A stretch of DNA of 36,384 nt from Butyrivibrio sp. (lineage in GTDB: Bacteria; Bacillota; Clostridia; Lachnospirales; Lachnospiraceae), in NCBI RefSeq assembly GCF_017635265.1, contig NZ_JAGBLU010000092.1, positions 1 to 36,384 on the forward strand. The letters are read 5' to 3'. A program made the translations under genes and the position numbers. The notes under the pieces are model-generated. The model ran no database searches and had not been told where the DNA came from. It saw only the letters and a list, made by a program, of their open reading frames with translations. Each line of letters begins with the position of its first letter. Positions within the stretch are counted from its first letter, which is position 1. Positions 24,745 through 34,500 of the stretch are shown here, one piece after another.

Positions 24745-24806
24745 CGACGATTCATAATATTTTCCATACTCCCATGTGGTTACCCACTTATCCGCCAGTT
24801 GTATGG
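24731..24806 (-). promoter_or_regulatory. ZTP (pfl) riboswitch
   Basis: Reading the minus strand, the aptamer shows the hallmark elements of the pfl motif: CTGGCGGA (24798-24791), AGTGGG-TAACCAC (24788-24776), GGGAGTATGG, and the distal CCGCCTGGGCAA (24743-24732) that forms the pseudoknot. ZTP/ZMP accumulates when 10-formyl-THF is short; binding keeps the 3' strand out of the terminator and turns on the downstream cyclohydrolase and transformylase genes, which use that cofactor and consume ZMP. Confidence 0.92.
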
Positions 24807-24839
24807 ACAAGTTAAACATACACGTTTTGATTTCAAATT

Positions 24840-24868
24840 TCAATATGGCATTTTTACCAAATGTTCAA
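24840..24868 (-). promoter_or_regulatory. Promoter of the ZTP-purine operon
   Basis: TTGAAC (24868-24863) and TATTGA (24845-24840) on the minus strand are 17 bp apart, about 35 bp before the aptamer. Confidence 0.5.
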
Positions 24869-24897
24869 AAGACCGGAAAGTTATAGAGTCTTTCGGG
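24866..24897 (-). terminator. Probable terminator of the TIGR01440 gene
   Basis: On the minus strand CCCGAAAG (24897-24890) pairs with CTTTCCGG (24880-24873) with one mismatch or bulge, then TCTTTT. It starts 11 nt after the stop codon and runs into the -35 box of the purine promoter. Confidence 0.5.
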
Positions 24898-24908
24898 ATT
24901 TAAGAATA

Positions 24909-25472
24909 TCACATGAGGTTCTCGTCATATATGGCGCGTTGGCCGCCAACGTACTTTGGACGATGGCGGGCACAGATTATAGGAGCATAACCTATCTTGC
25001 GAAGAGAGATGCGCATAGGAACTACTACGCTGTGCATGTGCATTCCTATCATTGTGCCGCCTATGTCTATTCCTGCATCAGCTCTGCCACATATGGATTC
25101 AACCAAAACAGGATCATCAAATCTTTGGTAGCTGACAGTAGCCATAGCTCCTCCTGCGTGATTAGGCTGGGGAATGGCATTAACCTGCTCAAATCCGTAT
25201 TTTTCCATTGCCTCTCTTTCAACTACAAGAGCTCTGTTTAAGTGCTCGCAGCACTGGACAGCAGCAAAAATGCCGTATTCCTTTAATACCGGAATGATTC
25301 CGTCATAGACAGCACCTGCAGAATCAAGATTAGTTGCGGTCCCTATCTGGTCACCTAAAATTTCACTTGAAGAACAACCAATAACAAATATATCGCCTTT
25401 TTTAAGCCTTGCTTTTTCAAGTATTTCTGTTACAGCCTGCCTGCTTTGGGCAGTTATTTCGTTAAAATCCAT
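24909..25472 (-). CDS. TIGR01440 / UPF0340 family protein (YwlG-like)
   Basis: The 187-residue cytoplasmic protein matches the UPF0340 (YwlG, TIGR01440) family over its full length, with the characteristic GDIFVIGCSSSEILG near the N-terminus, AVQCCEHLNRALVVE in the middle and ADAGIDIGGTMIGMHMH toward the C-terminus. The biochemical role of the family is not established. Start ATG 25472, with AAGGA 6 nt before; an ATG at 25514 gives 14 extra residues that would include this ribosome site. It is upstream of the purine operon in the same direction but separated by a probable terminator and a promoter. Confidence 0.88.
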   Translation of the reverse strand: MDFNEITAQSRQAVTEILEKARLKKGDIFVIGCSSSEILGDQIGTATNLDSAGAVYDGIIPVLKEYGIFAAVQCCEHLNRALVVEREAMEKYGFEQVNAIPQPNHAGGAMATVSYQRFDDPVLVESICGRADAGIDIGGTMIGMHMHSVVVPMRISLRKIGYAPIICARHRPKYVGGQRAIYDENLM

Positions 25473-25825
25473 GTTGAGTCCTTTCTGATAAACAGCATTG
25501 TTGTCGTAATCCATTTGATTCTGTTGCTTTTTCGTGTGGTTACTTTTTATCTGTTGCTGTGTCTGTACTTTGTCTTATAAAAAATAAGTTGAAAGAAATA
25601 TATAATAATTCTGACATTGCCAAAATATCCAAAAACAAGAATTATTATATGACCAGAATGAAGGTAGGAATTTGTTATCCGGCTTGTTGCAAATCATAAT
25701 GTAATGATAAAAAAAATCTGAAATAACGTATTATATTAATATATTAAGTCATGTTCTATGGTACAATTTATATATATGTCAAAATGTGAGAATATTGCAC
25801 CTATTAGTGCAAAATGAGGCGTTTT
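25473..25825. promoter_or_regulatory. Divergent intergenic region, A/T rich
   Basis: This 350-bp gap separates the minus-strand TIGR01440 gene from the plus-strand EAL gene, so it must hold two promoters; no -35/-10 pair stands out clearly (TACAAT at 25762 is a possible -10 for the EAL gene). It contains a 13-bp inverted repeat (25600-25650) and a small TTGCAC/GTGCAA hairpin at 25795-25812 just before the EAL ribosome site. Confidence 0.4.
25600..25650. repeat. 13-bp perfect inverted repeat, A/T rich
   Basis: ATATAATAATTCT (25600-25612) and AGAATTATTATAT (25638-25650) are perfect complements across 25 nt. No T-run follows. It may be a regulator-binding pair or an RNA hairpin in the TIGR01440 leader. 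Confidence 0.55.
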
Positions 25826-27961
25826 ATGAGCATGTTTGAACATGATGATGCTGAAGAATTCGGTCATATTGATGAATTGACAGGTCTCCATAATCTTACG
25901 GGAATATTGGATCATCTGCAGGGGCATGGTGAGTACGCAGCGTCTGAAAAAACAGTAATAATCTATCTGAATGTTATGAATTTCAAGTCCTTTAACCAAA
26001 GGTACGGGTTCTCCGGTGGAAATGAGTTTCTAAAGGGACTGGCAAATGAAATTCAAAGCATTTTTTCTGATGAGCTTGTTGCAAGAACGGGTGGAGATCA
26101 GTTTATTGTTCTTTCAAATTCAATTGAAGAGGATGTTATTTCCAAACGACTTGATATACTTCGAAGAAGCGGCCATAAGTATGAAAAAGGGCTGCGTATG
26201 CGCATTAAAGCCGGTATATATATGGCATCTGGAGATGAGACAGATCCTGTGGTAATGATAGACAGGGCAAAGATGGCATGTGATGACATAATCAGGGTAT
26301 ACGATAAGGATACTAATTATTATTCTGAAGAGTTAAGTAAAAGAAACGAACTTAGGCAATATGTTATTGATAATTTTGAAAGCGCATTTAAAAAGAGATA
26401 TTTTACGGTATATTATCAGAAAGAGGTCCGTGCACTTACAGGGAAGGTATGTGGATATGAAGCTCTGGCAAGGTGGATGGATCCTACTCGTGGAATGATA
26501 TCACCCGCTATTTTTGTTGAGGTTTTAGAGAGTGTACATCTGGTACATAAATTAGACATTTATATCATTGATATGGTTTGTGCAGATATTCGTGATGATA
26601 TTAATAGCGGTTATGCTATAGAACCGGTTTCTGTCAATTTATCACGTCTTGATTTCGAACTGTGTGATATTATGTCGGAAATTGATAAATGCAGGGAGAA
26701 GTATGACATACCCAAAAATCTTCTTAATATTGAGGTTACAGAGAGTGCAATAGCAAGTGGATCAACATTTTTGGGTGAACAGATAAAAAAGTTTAGAAAT
26801 GCCGGTTATCAGGTATGGATGGATGATTTTGGCGCAGGCTATAGCTCTTTTGGCAATCTTAAATCCTACGATTTTGATATGCTCAAAATAGATATGAGCT
26901 TTATAAGAGAATTTGAAACCAATAAAAAATCAAGAGTTATTCTTGCAACCATCGTAAATATGGCAAAAGAACTTGGAATACATACTCTGGCGGAGGGTGT
27001 TGAAACTCAGGAGCAGTATGATTTTTTGAGACGAATCGGATGCGAAAAGCTTCAGGGGTATCTTTTTGGCAAGCCTAAGCCGATGTCTGAAATTGACAGA
27101 TCAATTGAGTTAAGTGATGATGTTTGTGAGGATTTTGAATATCATGAGTATTATGATGGTATCGGTGGGATAAATTTGCTTGGAAGTACGCCGCTGCGTC
27201 CTAAGACCATGCAGGTATTTAATAACCTTCCAATAGGAATTTTGGAGTTTGTAGATGAGACGCCTGTAATTATTTACGCCAATGATGCATACAGAAACTT
27301 CCTTAGCAGTTTGGGCGTTTCAAGTGTTGAAGATGCAAATAAGAGAAATCAGACAAAAGAAATACCTGAAGTAAAATGGCTTTTGGAAATTGCAAAAAAG
27401 GCAGAATCATCAAGCGATAAGCGCTCGGAAATGGATATCGTCATTAATGGAAGTGTAGTTAATACAAAGCTCAGATTTATATCAAGAAAAGGCAATAAAG
27501 CTGCATTTGCCATAGTTTCAAGAAATGTTACCATGCATGGTGAAGCCAAAAAATCTGACAATATTCAGGTGGCTATGGCTCATGTATTTAACCAGTATTT
27601 CAGAGTTGATCTGTATGATGAAGATGGAACTGTAGAAAATATTTTCCTTAATTCGGATCAGCTGCCGGTTGCAGATATAGAGTCAGACGCAGCTAAGGCT
27701 GTTCAGATTTATTCGAATATGTATCTGTATGAACAAGACAGAGAGCGTTTTAGAAAGTTTTATGATTTTACAACTGTTTTAAAAAGAGTAAAAGAAGTTG
27801 ATAGAGACTATCTTGTTGATTATTATCATTCTGCTATTCCGGGGGATAACGGAAGAATGCAGATGTACATGATACTTCCTTTCCATTATAATGACAGATG
27901 GAAGTATATATCATGCTGCAGATATGCTGATGAAATAAGTGATGAGCAGCTATATACTTAA
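25826..27961 (+). CDS. EAL-domain c-di-GMP phosphodiesterase with degenerate GGDEF and PAS-like domain
   Basis: The 711-residue protein has no membrane helix. A GGDEF fold (about 10-165) is degenerate: the signature is GGDQF (89-93), and the metal-binding aspartates of the usual DxDxFK stretch are Asn49 and Met51 (LNVMNFK), so cyclase activity is unlikely. The EAL domain (about 180-425) is intact: EALAR (212-216), NLSRLDF, EVTES, DDFGAGYSS and EGVET. A PAS-like segment follows (about 445-560), then a C-terminal region of unknown fold. It should hydrolyse c-di-GMP, with the GGDEF and PAS parts as sensors. ATG 25826 is preferred over ATG 25814 because GAGGCG lies 5 nt upstream. The addB gene follows after 63 nt. 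Confidence 0.9.
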   Translation: MSMFEHDDAEEFGHIDELTGLHNLTGILDHLQGHGEYAASEKTVIIYLNVMNFKSFNQRYGFSGGNEFLKGLANEIQSIFSDELVARTGGDQFIVLSNSIEEDVISKRLDILRRSGHKYEKGLRMRIKAGIYMASGDETDPVVMIDRAKMACDDIIRVYDKDTNYYSEELSKRNELRQYVIDNFESAFKKRYFTVYYQKEVRALTGKVCGYEALARWMDPTRGMISPAIFVEVLESVHLVHKLDIYIIDMVCADIRDDINSGYAIEPVSVNLSRLDFELCDIMSEIDKCREKYDIPKNLLNIEVTESAIASGSTFLGEQIKKFRNAGYQVWMDDFGAGYSSFGNLKSYDFDMLKIDMSFIREFETNKKSRVILATIVNMAKELGIHTLAEGVETQEQYDFLRRIGCEKLQGYLFGKPKPMSEIDRSIELSDDVCEDFEYHEYYDGIGGINLLGSTPLRPKTMQVFNNLPIGILEFVDETPVIIYANDAYRNFLSSLGVSSVEDANKRNQTKEIPEVKWLLEIAKKAESSSDKRSEMDIVINGSVVNTKLRFISRKGNKAAFAIVSRNVTMHGEAKKSDNIQVAMAHVFNQYFRVDLYDEDGTVENIFLNSDQLPVADIESDAAKAVQIYSNMYLYEQDRERFRKFYDFTTVLKRVKEVDRDYLVDYYHSAIPGDNGRMQMYMILPFHYNDRWKYISCCRYADEISDEQLYT

Positions 27962-28024
27962 CACAGGCTGTCTGACAGGTTCATTTTCCCGGATGACAGT
28001 CAGGATGATTGTGAGTAGACAGGC

Positions 28025-31000
28025 ATGTTAAGATTTTGTTTTGGGGCATCCGGTTCGGGGAAAAGTACCGGATTGTACAGTGAAGTAATAAAAAGAAGCA
28101 TTGAAAATCCTAAGGGGTCTTATTACATAATAGTTCCCGACCAGTTTACTATGCAGACACAGAAGGACGTTGTAAAAATGCATCCTTCTCACGCTATAAT
28201 GAATATAGATGTATTGAGCTTTGGAAGGCTGTCACACAGAATATTTGAAGAGCTTTCCATAAGCTCTTTTTCTGTGCTGGATGATCTTGGCAAGAGCCTG
28301 GTTCTCAGGCGGGTGGCTGATATTCTTGGAGCTAAACTTCCCGTTATAGGCAAAAATATGCATAAACCGGGGTATATTGACGAAGTAAAGTCAACAATTT
28401 CCGAATTTATGCAATATGGTATTTCGGATGAAGCACTTTTGGTACTTGAAGAAAAAAGTGCTTCCAAAGGTGCGCTCAATTCTAAAATTAAGGATTTAAG
28501 GCTTCTTTACAGCGAGTTTTTAAAATATATTGAGGGAAAATACATAACAGCAGAAGAAACACTTGATGTACTTTGCAGAAACATTCCGGTTTCCAACCTT
28601 ATGAAGGACAGCGTCATAGTATTTGATGGATTTACCGGATTTACTCCGATTCAGTACAGAGTTATCAAAGCACTTCTGGAAGTGGCACGTGAAGTGGTTG
28701 TTTCACTTACAATAAGCCCCGATTGCGATCCCTATGATGGAAAATATGAGGAGCAGGAGCTGTTTATGCTCAGCAAAAAAACTGTTCTTGATCTGGAAAA
28801 GCTTGAATATTCGGGAAATATGAGCTTTGATGCCTGGAGAAACACAAGAAATCAGGAGATGAAAGCCGGTGCGCAGGGAGATATCTTTATCAAAGAGTCA
28901 CCGGTTAAGCGTCTTGCAAATAATAAGCCACTTTCTTTTTTGGAACAGAACCTCTTTAGATATAAGACTGCAAAATATCAGGGCGGGCAGGATAGTATTT
29001 GTATTTATACCGCTTCTTCGCCACTTGAGGAAGTAAGGCAGACTTTTATCAAAATATCAGACCTTGTAAGAGAAAAAGGATATGAATACAGAGACATAGC
29101 ACTTGTTTGCGGTGGCTTGGATAATTACAGCGACAATTTAGAGGAAGAGGCACGGAAATTTAATATACCTGTTTACATTGATAAGAATAGCAGTCTGCTG
29201 CTTAATCCATTTATTGAGTATATTACAAGTGCCATAAATATAGTTATTTCGGGATATAAGTACGAAGATGTTTTCCACTATATGAGAAGTGGAATGACAT
29301 CGTTTCCACCTGAAGATATAGATCTTTTGGAAAACTATGTAAGAGCTCTTGGCATAAAGGGCAGAAAGCAGTGGGAAGATAAGTTTTTAAGGCGAATGCC
29401 CAAGAAATTTAAGGCTTCTTCACGGAATAAGGATTCAGAAAAAGAAATTCTGCTTTTAGAGAAGCTTGAAGGAATGAGAGAGCAGATAAGCAGCAATCTC
29501 AAGCCTCTTTTTGACAGCAAAAGAGGTACAGTCAGAGAAATAACACAGGCACTTCTGACAGTTATCGAAAATGAAAAATGCAGTGAAAAACTTGATGCTT
29601 ACAAGGAAAAATTCAAAGCCTGCGGCAATGAAAAGAAGGCAAGAGAGTACGAACAGGTATATGACAAGATATTAAATCTTCTTAAGCAGATGGATGAGCT
29701 TTTAGGGGATGAGGTACTTGATCTTACAGAATACAGAGATATATTAAACGCAGGATTTTCCGAAATTGAAGTTGGAACAATTCCTCAGGATGTTGACAGA
29801 ATAATAGTAGGAGATATAGAAAGAACAAGACTAAGGGAAGTCAAGGTTTTGTTCCTGATAGGTGTCAATGATGGGTATATACCTTCGGGAGCCGGTTCCG
29901 GCGGGCTGTTATCGGATATAGACAGGCAGTTTCTTTTGGAACTTGATACCGGAGTAGAACTGGCACCAACCCCAAGACAACAGATGTATATCCAAAGGCT
30001 CTACCTGTATATGAATCTGACCAAGCCTACTGACAGGCTTTATTTGTCATATTCTGAACTGGGGGCAGATGGTAAATCACTTCGGCCGGCATATCTGATC
30101 CCCAAGCTGCTTGGAATGTTTCCTTCATTGGAAGTCCAAAGGCCTGAAGATGGAATATTTGAAGATCAGCTGGTAACAACATCTGATAGTTTTGATAAGC
30201 TATCAGAGATGATCAGAAAATATGCGTTGGGAATACTCGGAGATAGTGAAAAGGAAAATTTCATTACGCTATACAGAACTTTGGAACAGCTTTGTATTGA
30301 GGACAGTGAAACCATAAAAAAAATCACAGATGCAGCATTTAAGAGATACGAGGATAAGCCTTTGTCCAGGATGGTGGCACTTTCTTTGTACGGTGCAAAT
30401 CTGGAAAACTCCGTCAGTCGTCTGGAACAGTTTGCCGGCTGCTGCTATGCTCATTTCCTTAAGTATGGTCTTAGAGTCGAGGAGAGAAAAGAGTATGAGT
30501 TTAACGCAGCGGATCTGGGGAATGTATTTCATGAGGTTTTGGAAAAATACACCTATGAGGTAATGAAGGGACCAAAGAAGTGGGCAGACGTGACAAAAGA
30601 GGAGTCTGACGAATTGTTAAATCGTATTTTAACAGAATGTATAACAGGTTATGGTGAGACAATTCTTATGAGCAGTGCCCGCAATCAGTACATGGCAGAA
30701 CGAATAAGGCGCATACTGACAAGAACTGTGGATACTTTAAAGTATCAGGTATCGAAAGGCCACTTTGAGCCTGCATTTGTGGAAATGGATTTTAGAGATG
30801 CCGGAAATATTGACGAGATCAATGTGACTTTATCTGAAGATGAAAAGAATAATATTCTCACTAGCATGAAATTGCATGGACGCATTGACCGGGTTGATCT
30901 ATATGAAGATCCGGACCACGTTTATGTTAAGGTAATTGACTTTAAATCAAGCGGACACAAATTTAATGTGGCAGCACTCTATTATGGTCTGCAGCTGCAG

Positions 31001-31540
31001 CTTGTAATGTATATGAATGTGGCAACAGCAGCCATAAAGAAAAACAGGGGCGGAAAGGACACGATTCCCGCTGCAGTGCTCTACTATCATGTAGATGATC
31101 CTATGGCTGAGGGAAAACAGGATTTACAACCGGATGATATCAATAAAGCTATAAAAGACAAACTCAGAACGACCGGATTGGTCAATGAAAATATAGATGT
31201 GATAAATCTTCTGGATGATGGACTAAATGGTAAGTCAGATGTGATTCCGGTTGAACTAAAAAAAGACGGAACGGTATCAGCAAGGTCAACAACCGTGACT
31301 TTAGATGATTATAAAGCTATTTCCGGTTTTGTGGATTCCAAGATAAAAGAGTTCGGAAACAGGATTCTTAATGGTGAAATAAAGGTAAATCCGTATGAAA
31401 TGGGTGAAAGATCATCATGTACCTATTGTTCATACAGATCAATTTGCGGATATGATGAGAAAATTGAGGGCTATTCCATGAGACAACTTGATATAAGCAG
31501 CGATGAAGCCATGGAAAACATAAGAAATCAGAATAATTAA
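28025..31540 (+). CDS. addB: ATP-dependent helicase/nuclease subunit B
   Basis: At 1,171 residues it matches the usual AddB length (about 1,160). It has a Walker A motif at the extreme N-terminus (GASGSGKST, 7-15), a UvrD-like but inactivated helicase core, and a C-terminal RecB-type nuclease (DRVD ... VIDFKSS ... LQLVMYM, near 955-1000). Cys806/807 with Cys1132, Cys1135 and Cys1141 form the Fe-S cluster that staples the nuclease domain, as in B. subtilis AddB. With AddA it resects double-strand breaks and recognises Chi; AddB carries the Chi scanner. Start ATG 28025 has only a modest site (ACAGG). addA follows after 37 nt. Confidence 0.95.
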   Translation: MLRFCFGASGSGKSTGLYSEVIKRSIENPKGSYYIIVPDQFTMQTQKDVVKMHPSHAIMNIDVLSFGRLSHRIFEELSISSFSVLDDLGKSLVLRRVADILGAKLPVIGKNMHKPGYIDEVKSTISEFMQYGISDEALLVLEEKSASKGALNSKIKDLRLLYSEFLKYIEGKYITAEETLDVLCRNIPVSNLMKDSVIVFDGFTGFTPIQYRVIKALLEVAREVVVSLTISPDCDPYDGKYEEQELFMLSKKTVLDLEKLEYSGNMSFDAWRNTRNQEMKAGAQGDIFIKESPVKRLANNKPLSFLEQNLFRYKTAKYQGGQDSICIYTASSPLEEVRQTFIKISDLVREKGYEYRDIALVCGGLDNYSDNLEEEARKFNIPVYIDKNSSLLLNPFIEYITSAINIVISGYKYEDVFHYMRSGMTSFPPEDIDLLENYVRALGIKGRKQWEDKFLRRMPKKFKASSRNKDSEKEILLLEKLEGMREQISSNLKPLFDSKRGTVREITQALLTVIENEKCSEKLDAYKEKFKACGNEKKAREYEQVYDKILNLLKQMDELLGDEVLDLTEYRDILNAGFSEIEVGTIPQDVDRIIVGDIERTRLREVKVLFLIGVNDGYIPSGAGSGGLLSDIDRQFLLELDTGVELAPTPRQQMYIQRLYLYMNLTKPTDRLYLSYSELGADGKSLRPAYLIPKLLGMFPSLEVQRPEDGIFEDQLVTTSDSFDKLSEMIRKYALGILGDSEKENFITLYRTLEQLCIEDSETIKKITDAAFKRYEDKPLSRMVALSLYGANLENSVSRLEQFAGCCYAHFLKYGLRVEERKEYEFNAADLGNVFHEVLEKYTYEVMKGPKKWADVTKEESDELLNRILTECITGYGETILMSSARNQYMAERIRRILTRTVDTLKYQVSKGHFEPAFVEMDFRDAGNIDEINVTLSEDEKNNILTSMKLHGRIDRVDLYEDPDHVYVKVIDFKSSGHKFNVAALYYGLQLQLVMYMNVATAAIKKNRGGKDTIPAAVLYYHVDDPMAEGKQDLQPDDINKAIKDKLRTTGLVNENIDVINLLDDGLNGKSDVIPVELKKDGTVSARSTTVTLDDYKAISGFVDSKIKEFGNRILNGEIKVNPYEMGERSSCTYCSYRSICGYDEKIEGYSMRQLDISSDEAMENIRNQNN

Positions 31541-31577
31541 TTCTAAATATAATATTCAGTAATAGAAGGTTGGATAA

Positions 31578-34500
31578 ATGGGAGTTAATTTTACAGAAGA
31601 ACAGCAGGCGGTTATAGACGCCAGAAAATCTAATATACTCGTATCTGCAGCTGCCGGTTCGGGAAAGACGGCAGTACTTGTTGAGCGTATCATTCAGATG
31701 ATCAGCAGTGATACAGACATAGATCATCTCCTTGTAGTTACGTTCACTAAGGCTGCTGCATCTCAGATGAAAGAAAAAATAACGCTTGCAATTCAAAATA
31801 AACTTCAGGAAGAACCTGAAAATAAACATCTTCAGAAACAGGAGACGCTTATTCATAATGCCCAGATAACAACCATTGACTCATTTTGTCAGTATGTCAT
31901 CAGAAATAATTTCAATCATATAGGACTTGATCCATCCTTCAGAGTCGGAGATGAGGGGGAATTAAAACTTCTGATGGAGGATGTGATGTCAGATCTTCTT
32001 GAGGAAGAATATGCTCTTGCCAGAGAGGGGGAAAATGAGGATTTCCTTTATTGCATGAACTATTTTGGAACAGGCAGTAATGACAAGAAGGTTGAGGAAT
32101 ATATAAATCAGCTTTATAAGTTTTCCATGAGTATGCCATGGCCTGAGGACTGGCTTTGTGAGAGAGCGGGGGACTATTTTCTCGATGGTGAAAACTTTGA
32201 TGAATTGCCGTGGGTAAGAGATTGTATTACCTATATTCATGGTGTGTTAGAAGAAGAAGTGGATAAAATGGCTGCTGCAATTAAAATTTGCGAGGAACCC
32301 GACGGCCCGTATTTGTACGGAGATCTTTTGGAAAGTGAGAAAGACAGTATTTATGCGGCTTTACAATATAATACCTACAACGAGCTTTTTGACAGGGTTC
32401 GCAGCATTTCTTTTGGCAGACTTCCCGGAAAAAAGGACGATAGCATAGCACCTGAAAAAAAAGAATATGTTCAGAAACTCAGAAACAAGGTCAAGGAGGA
32501 TATAAAGGATCTTGTTGAGAATTATCTGGCACTGACTGCCGAAACAATAGTTGATCAGATGAAGCTCTGTGACAGGGCAGTAAGGCAGCTTTGTATGCTA
32601 ACCGTGAAATTCAAGCTTAAGTTTGATGAGAAAAAAAGGGAAAAGCAGCTGATTGATTTTTCCGATATGGAGCATTTTGCGCTCCGGATTCTTGTGGATC
32701 ACCCGGGTGATACTCCGTCAAGTGTTGCTCTTGAATATAGAGATTATTACAGGGAAGTTCTGATTGATGAGTATCAGGATTCCAATAACGTTCAGGAGCT
32801 TATCCTTAAGTCAATTTCCGGCGAAAAATGTGATAAATCAGAAAGATTTATGGTAGGTGATGTCAAGCAGAGTATCTATAAGTTCAGGCTTGCAAGACCT
32901 GAGATATTTATGGAGAAGCTTGGGACTTATAAGCGTGATACCGATTCTAAGGATCGAAGAATAGACCTTCACAAGAATTTCCGAAGCAGAAAAGAAGTTC
33001 TTGAGGGTACTAATTATATATTCAAAAAAATAATGGGAAGTGATCTTGGGGGCGTGGATTATGATAAAGACGCCGAGCTGGTGACAGGAGCTTCTTTTGA
33101 TGAGCCAAGGTTTGACATGTCACCGGAATTTCTTTTGATAGACGGAGCACCTTCAGATAACCCGGGTACACAAGGTACAGACATTGATGCATATGACTTA
33201 AAGGAAAAAGAGGCACTTGCCATATCAATCCGCATCAAAGAACTGATGAAAGCTGATCCGACTCTTAAGTTTAAGGACATTGTAATCCTTCTTAGAAGCA
33301 ATGCCGGATGGGATGATGTATTTAGAAATATTCTGGAAACCCAGGGAATACCTGCATACATAGAGTCAAAGAGCGGTTATTTTGAGACAAGTGAGATAAG
33401 TACAATGCTTAATGTACTCACAATCGTAGATAACCCTTTACAGGATATTCCGCTTATCAGCGTGATGCATTCGCCAATCGGCGATTTTACTGATGAAGAA
33501 CTGGCGGAATACAGGATAGCTATTGATAAAGACGAAGAAAATCTGTTCACTGATTCTTTTTACATGGGGTTAAAGAGATTGATGGAAAAAGATAGTGAAA
33601 GCTACCAAAAACTCACTGATTTTATGGGTTTTATCGAAAACTTAAGGGAAATGTCAGTGTATACACCTGTACATGAGCTTCTTCAGTTTATTATACGTAA
33701 GACGGGCTATGATAAATATGTGGCTGCTCTTCCTGCCGGAAGCCAGCGAAAAGCAAATCTTGATCAGCTGCTTTCAAGGGCTATTACCTTTGAAAAATCA
33801 AGCTTTAAGGGACTTTTCCACTTTATCAGGTACATTGAACATTTAAAAGTGGCTATGGTGGATTACGGTGAAGCTGGAATCATTGATGAAACTGCGGATG
33901 TAGTAAGAATCATGAGTATCCATAAAAGTAAAGGATTGGAATTTCCGGTGGTTTTTGTGGCAGGACTGTCCAAGAAATTTAATAAGATGGATACAAGGGG
34001 AGACCTTATTGCGGATATTGATCTTGGTATAGGCGTAAAATGCATAAACACTGAACTCAGGGTTAAATATGACACCTTAAAGCGCCTTATCATTGCCGAT
34101 AAAATGAAAAAAGACAGCCTGGGTGAAGAACTTAGGGTTTTATATGTTGCTCTTACAAGAGCCAGGGAAAAGCTTATTATGACAGGTGCTTGTAAAAGTC
34201 TGTCGGATAAGCTTACTTCGGTTATCCGAAATATGCAGGTCATAGCAGAAAAAGAGCTTTTGCCATATTCCATGCGAACCTCTGCAGATAGCTTTTTGGA
34301 TCTTTTATTGCCTGCGCTTATAAGGCATCCCGGTGTGGAAAAACTTATAGATAAGCTGGGAATATCCAAGGAAAATTTTATGCCTTTTGTGGATAAGAGT
34401 GCAGGAAATGTGGCTTTTGAATTTAACAGCGTAAATGATGATGATCTGGTTAAAGCTCTAAGCAGCGATGAAGTGAAGGGACTTATTCGCCTTGAGAATC

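Noticed and set aside
24658-24843. N-terminal extension of the PurO-like protein
   Set aside because: The open frame covers the ZTP aptamer and terminator; the family starts at the ATG at 24657, which has its own ribosome binding site.
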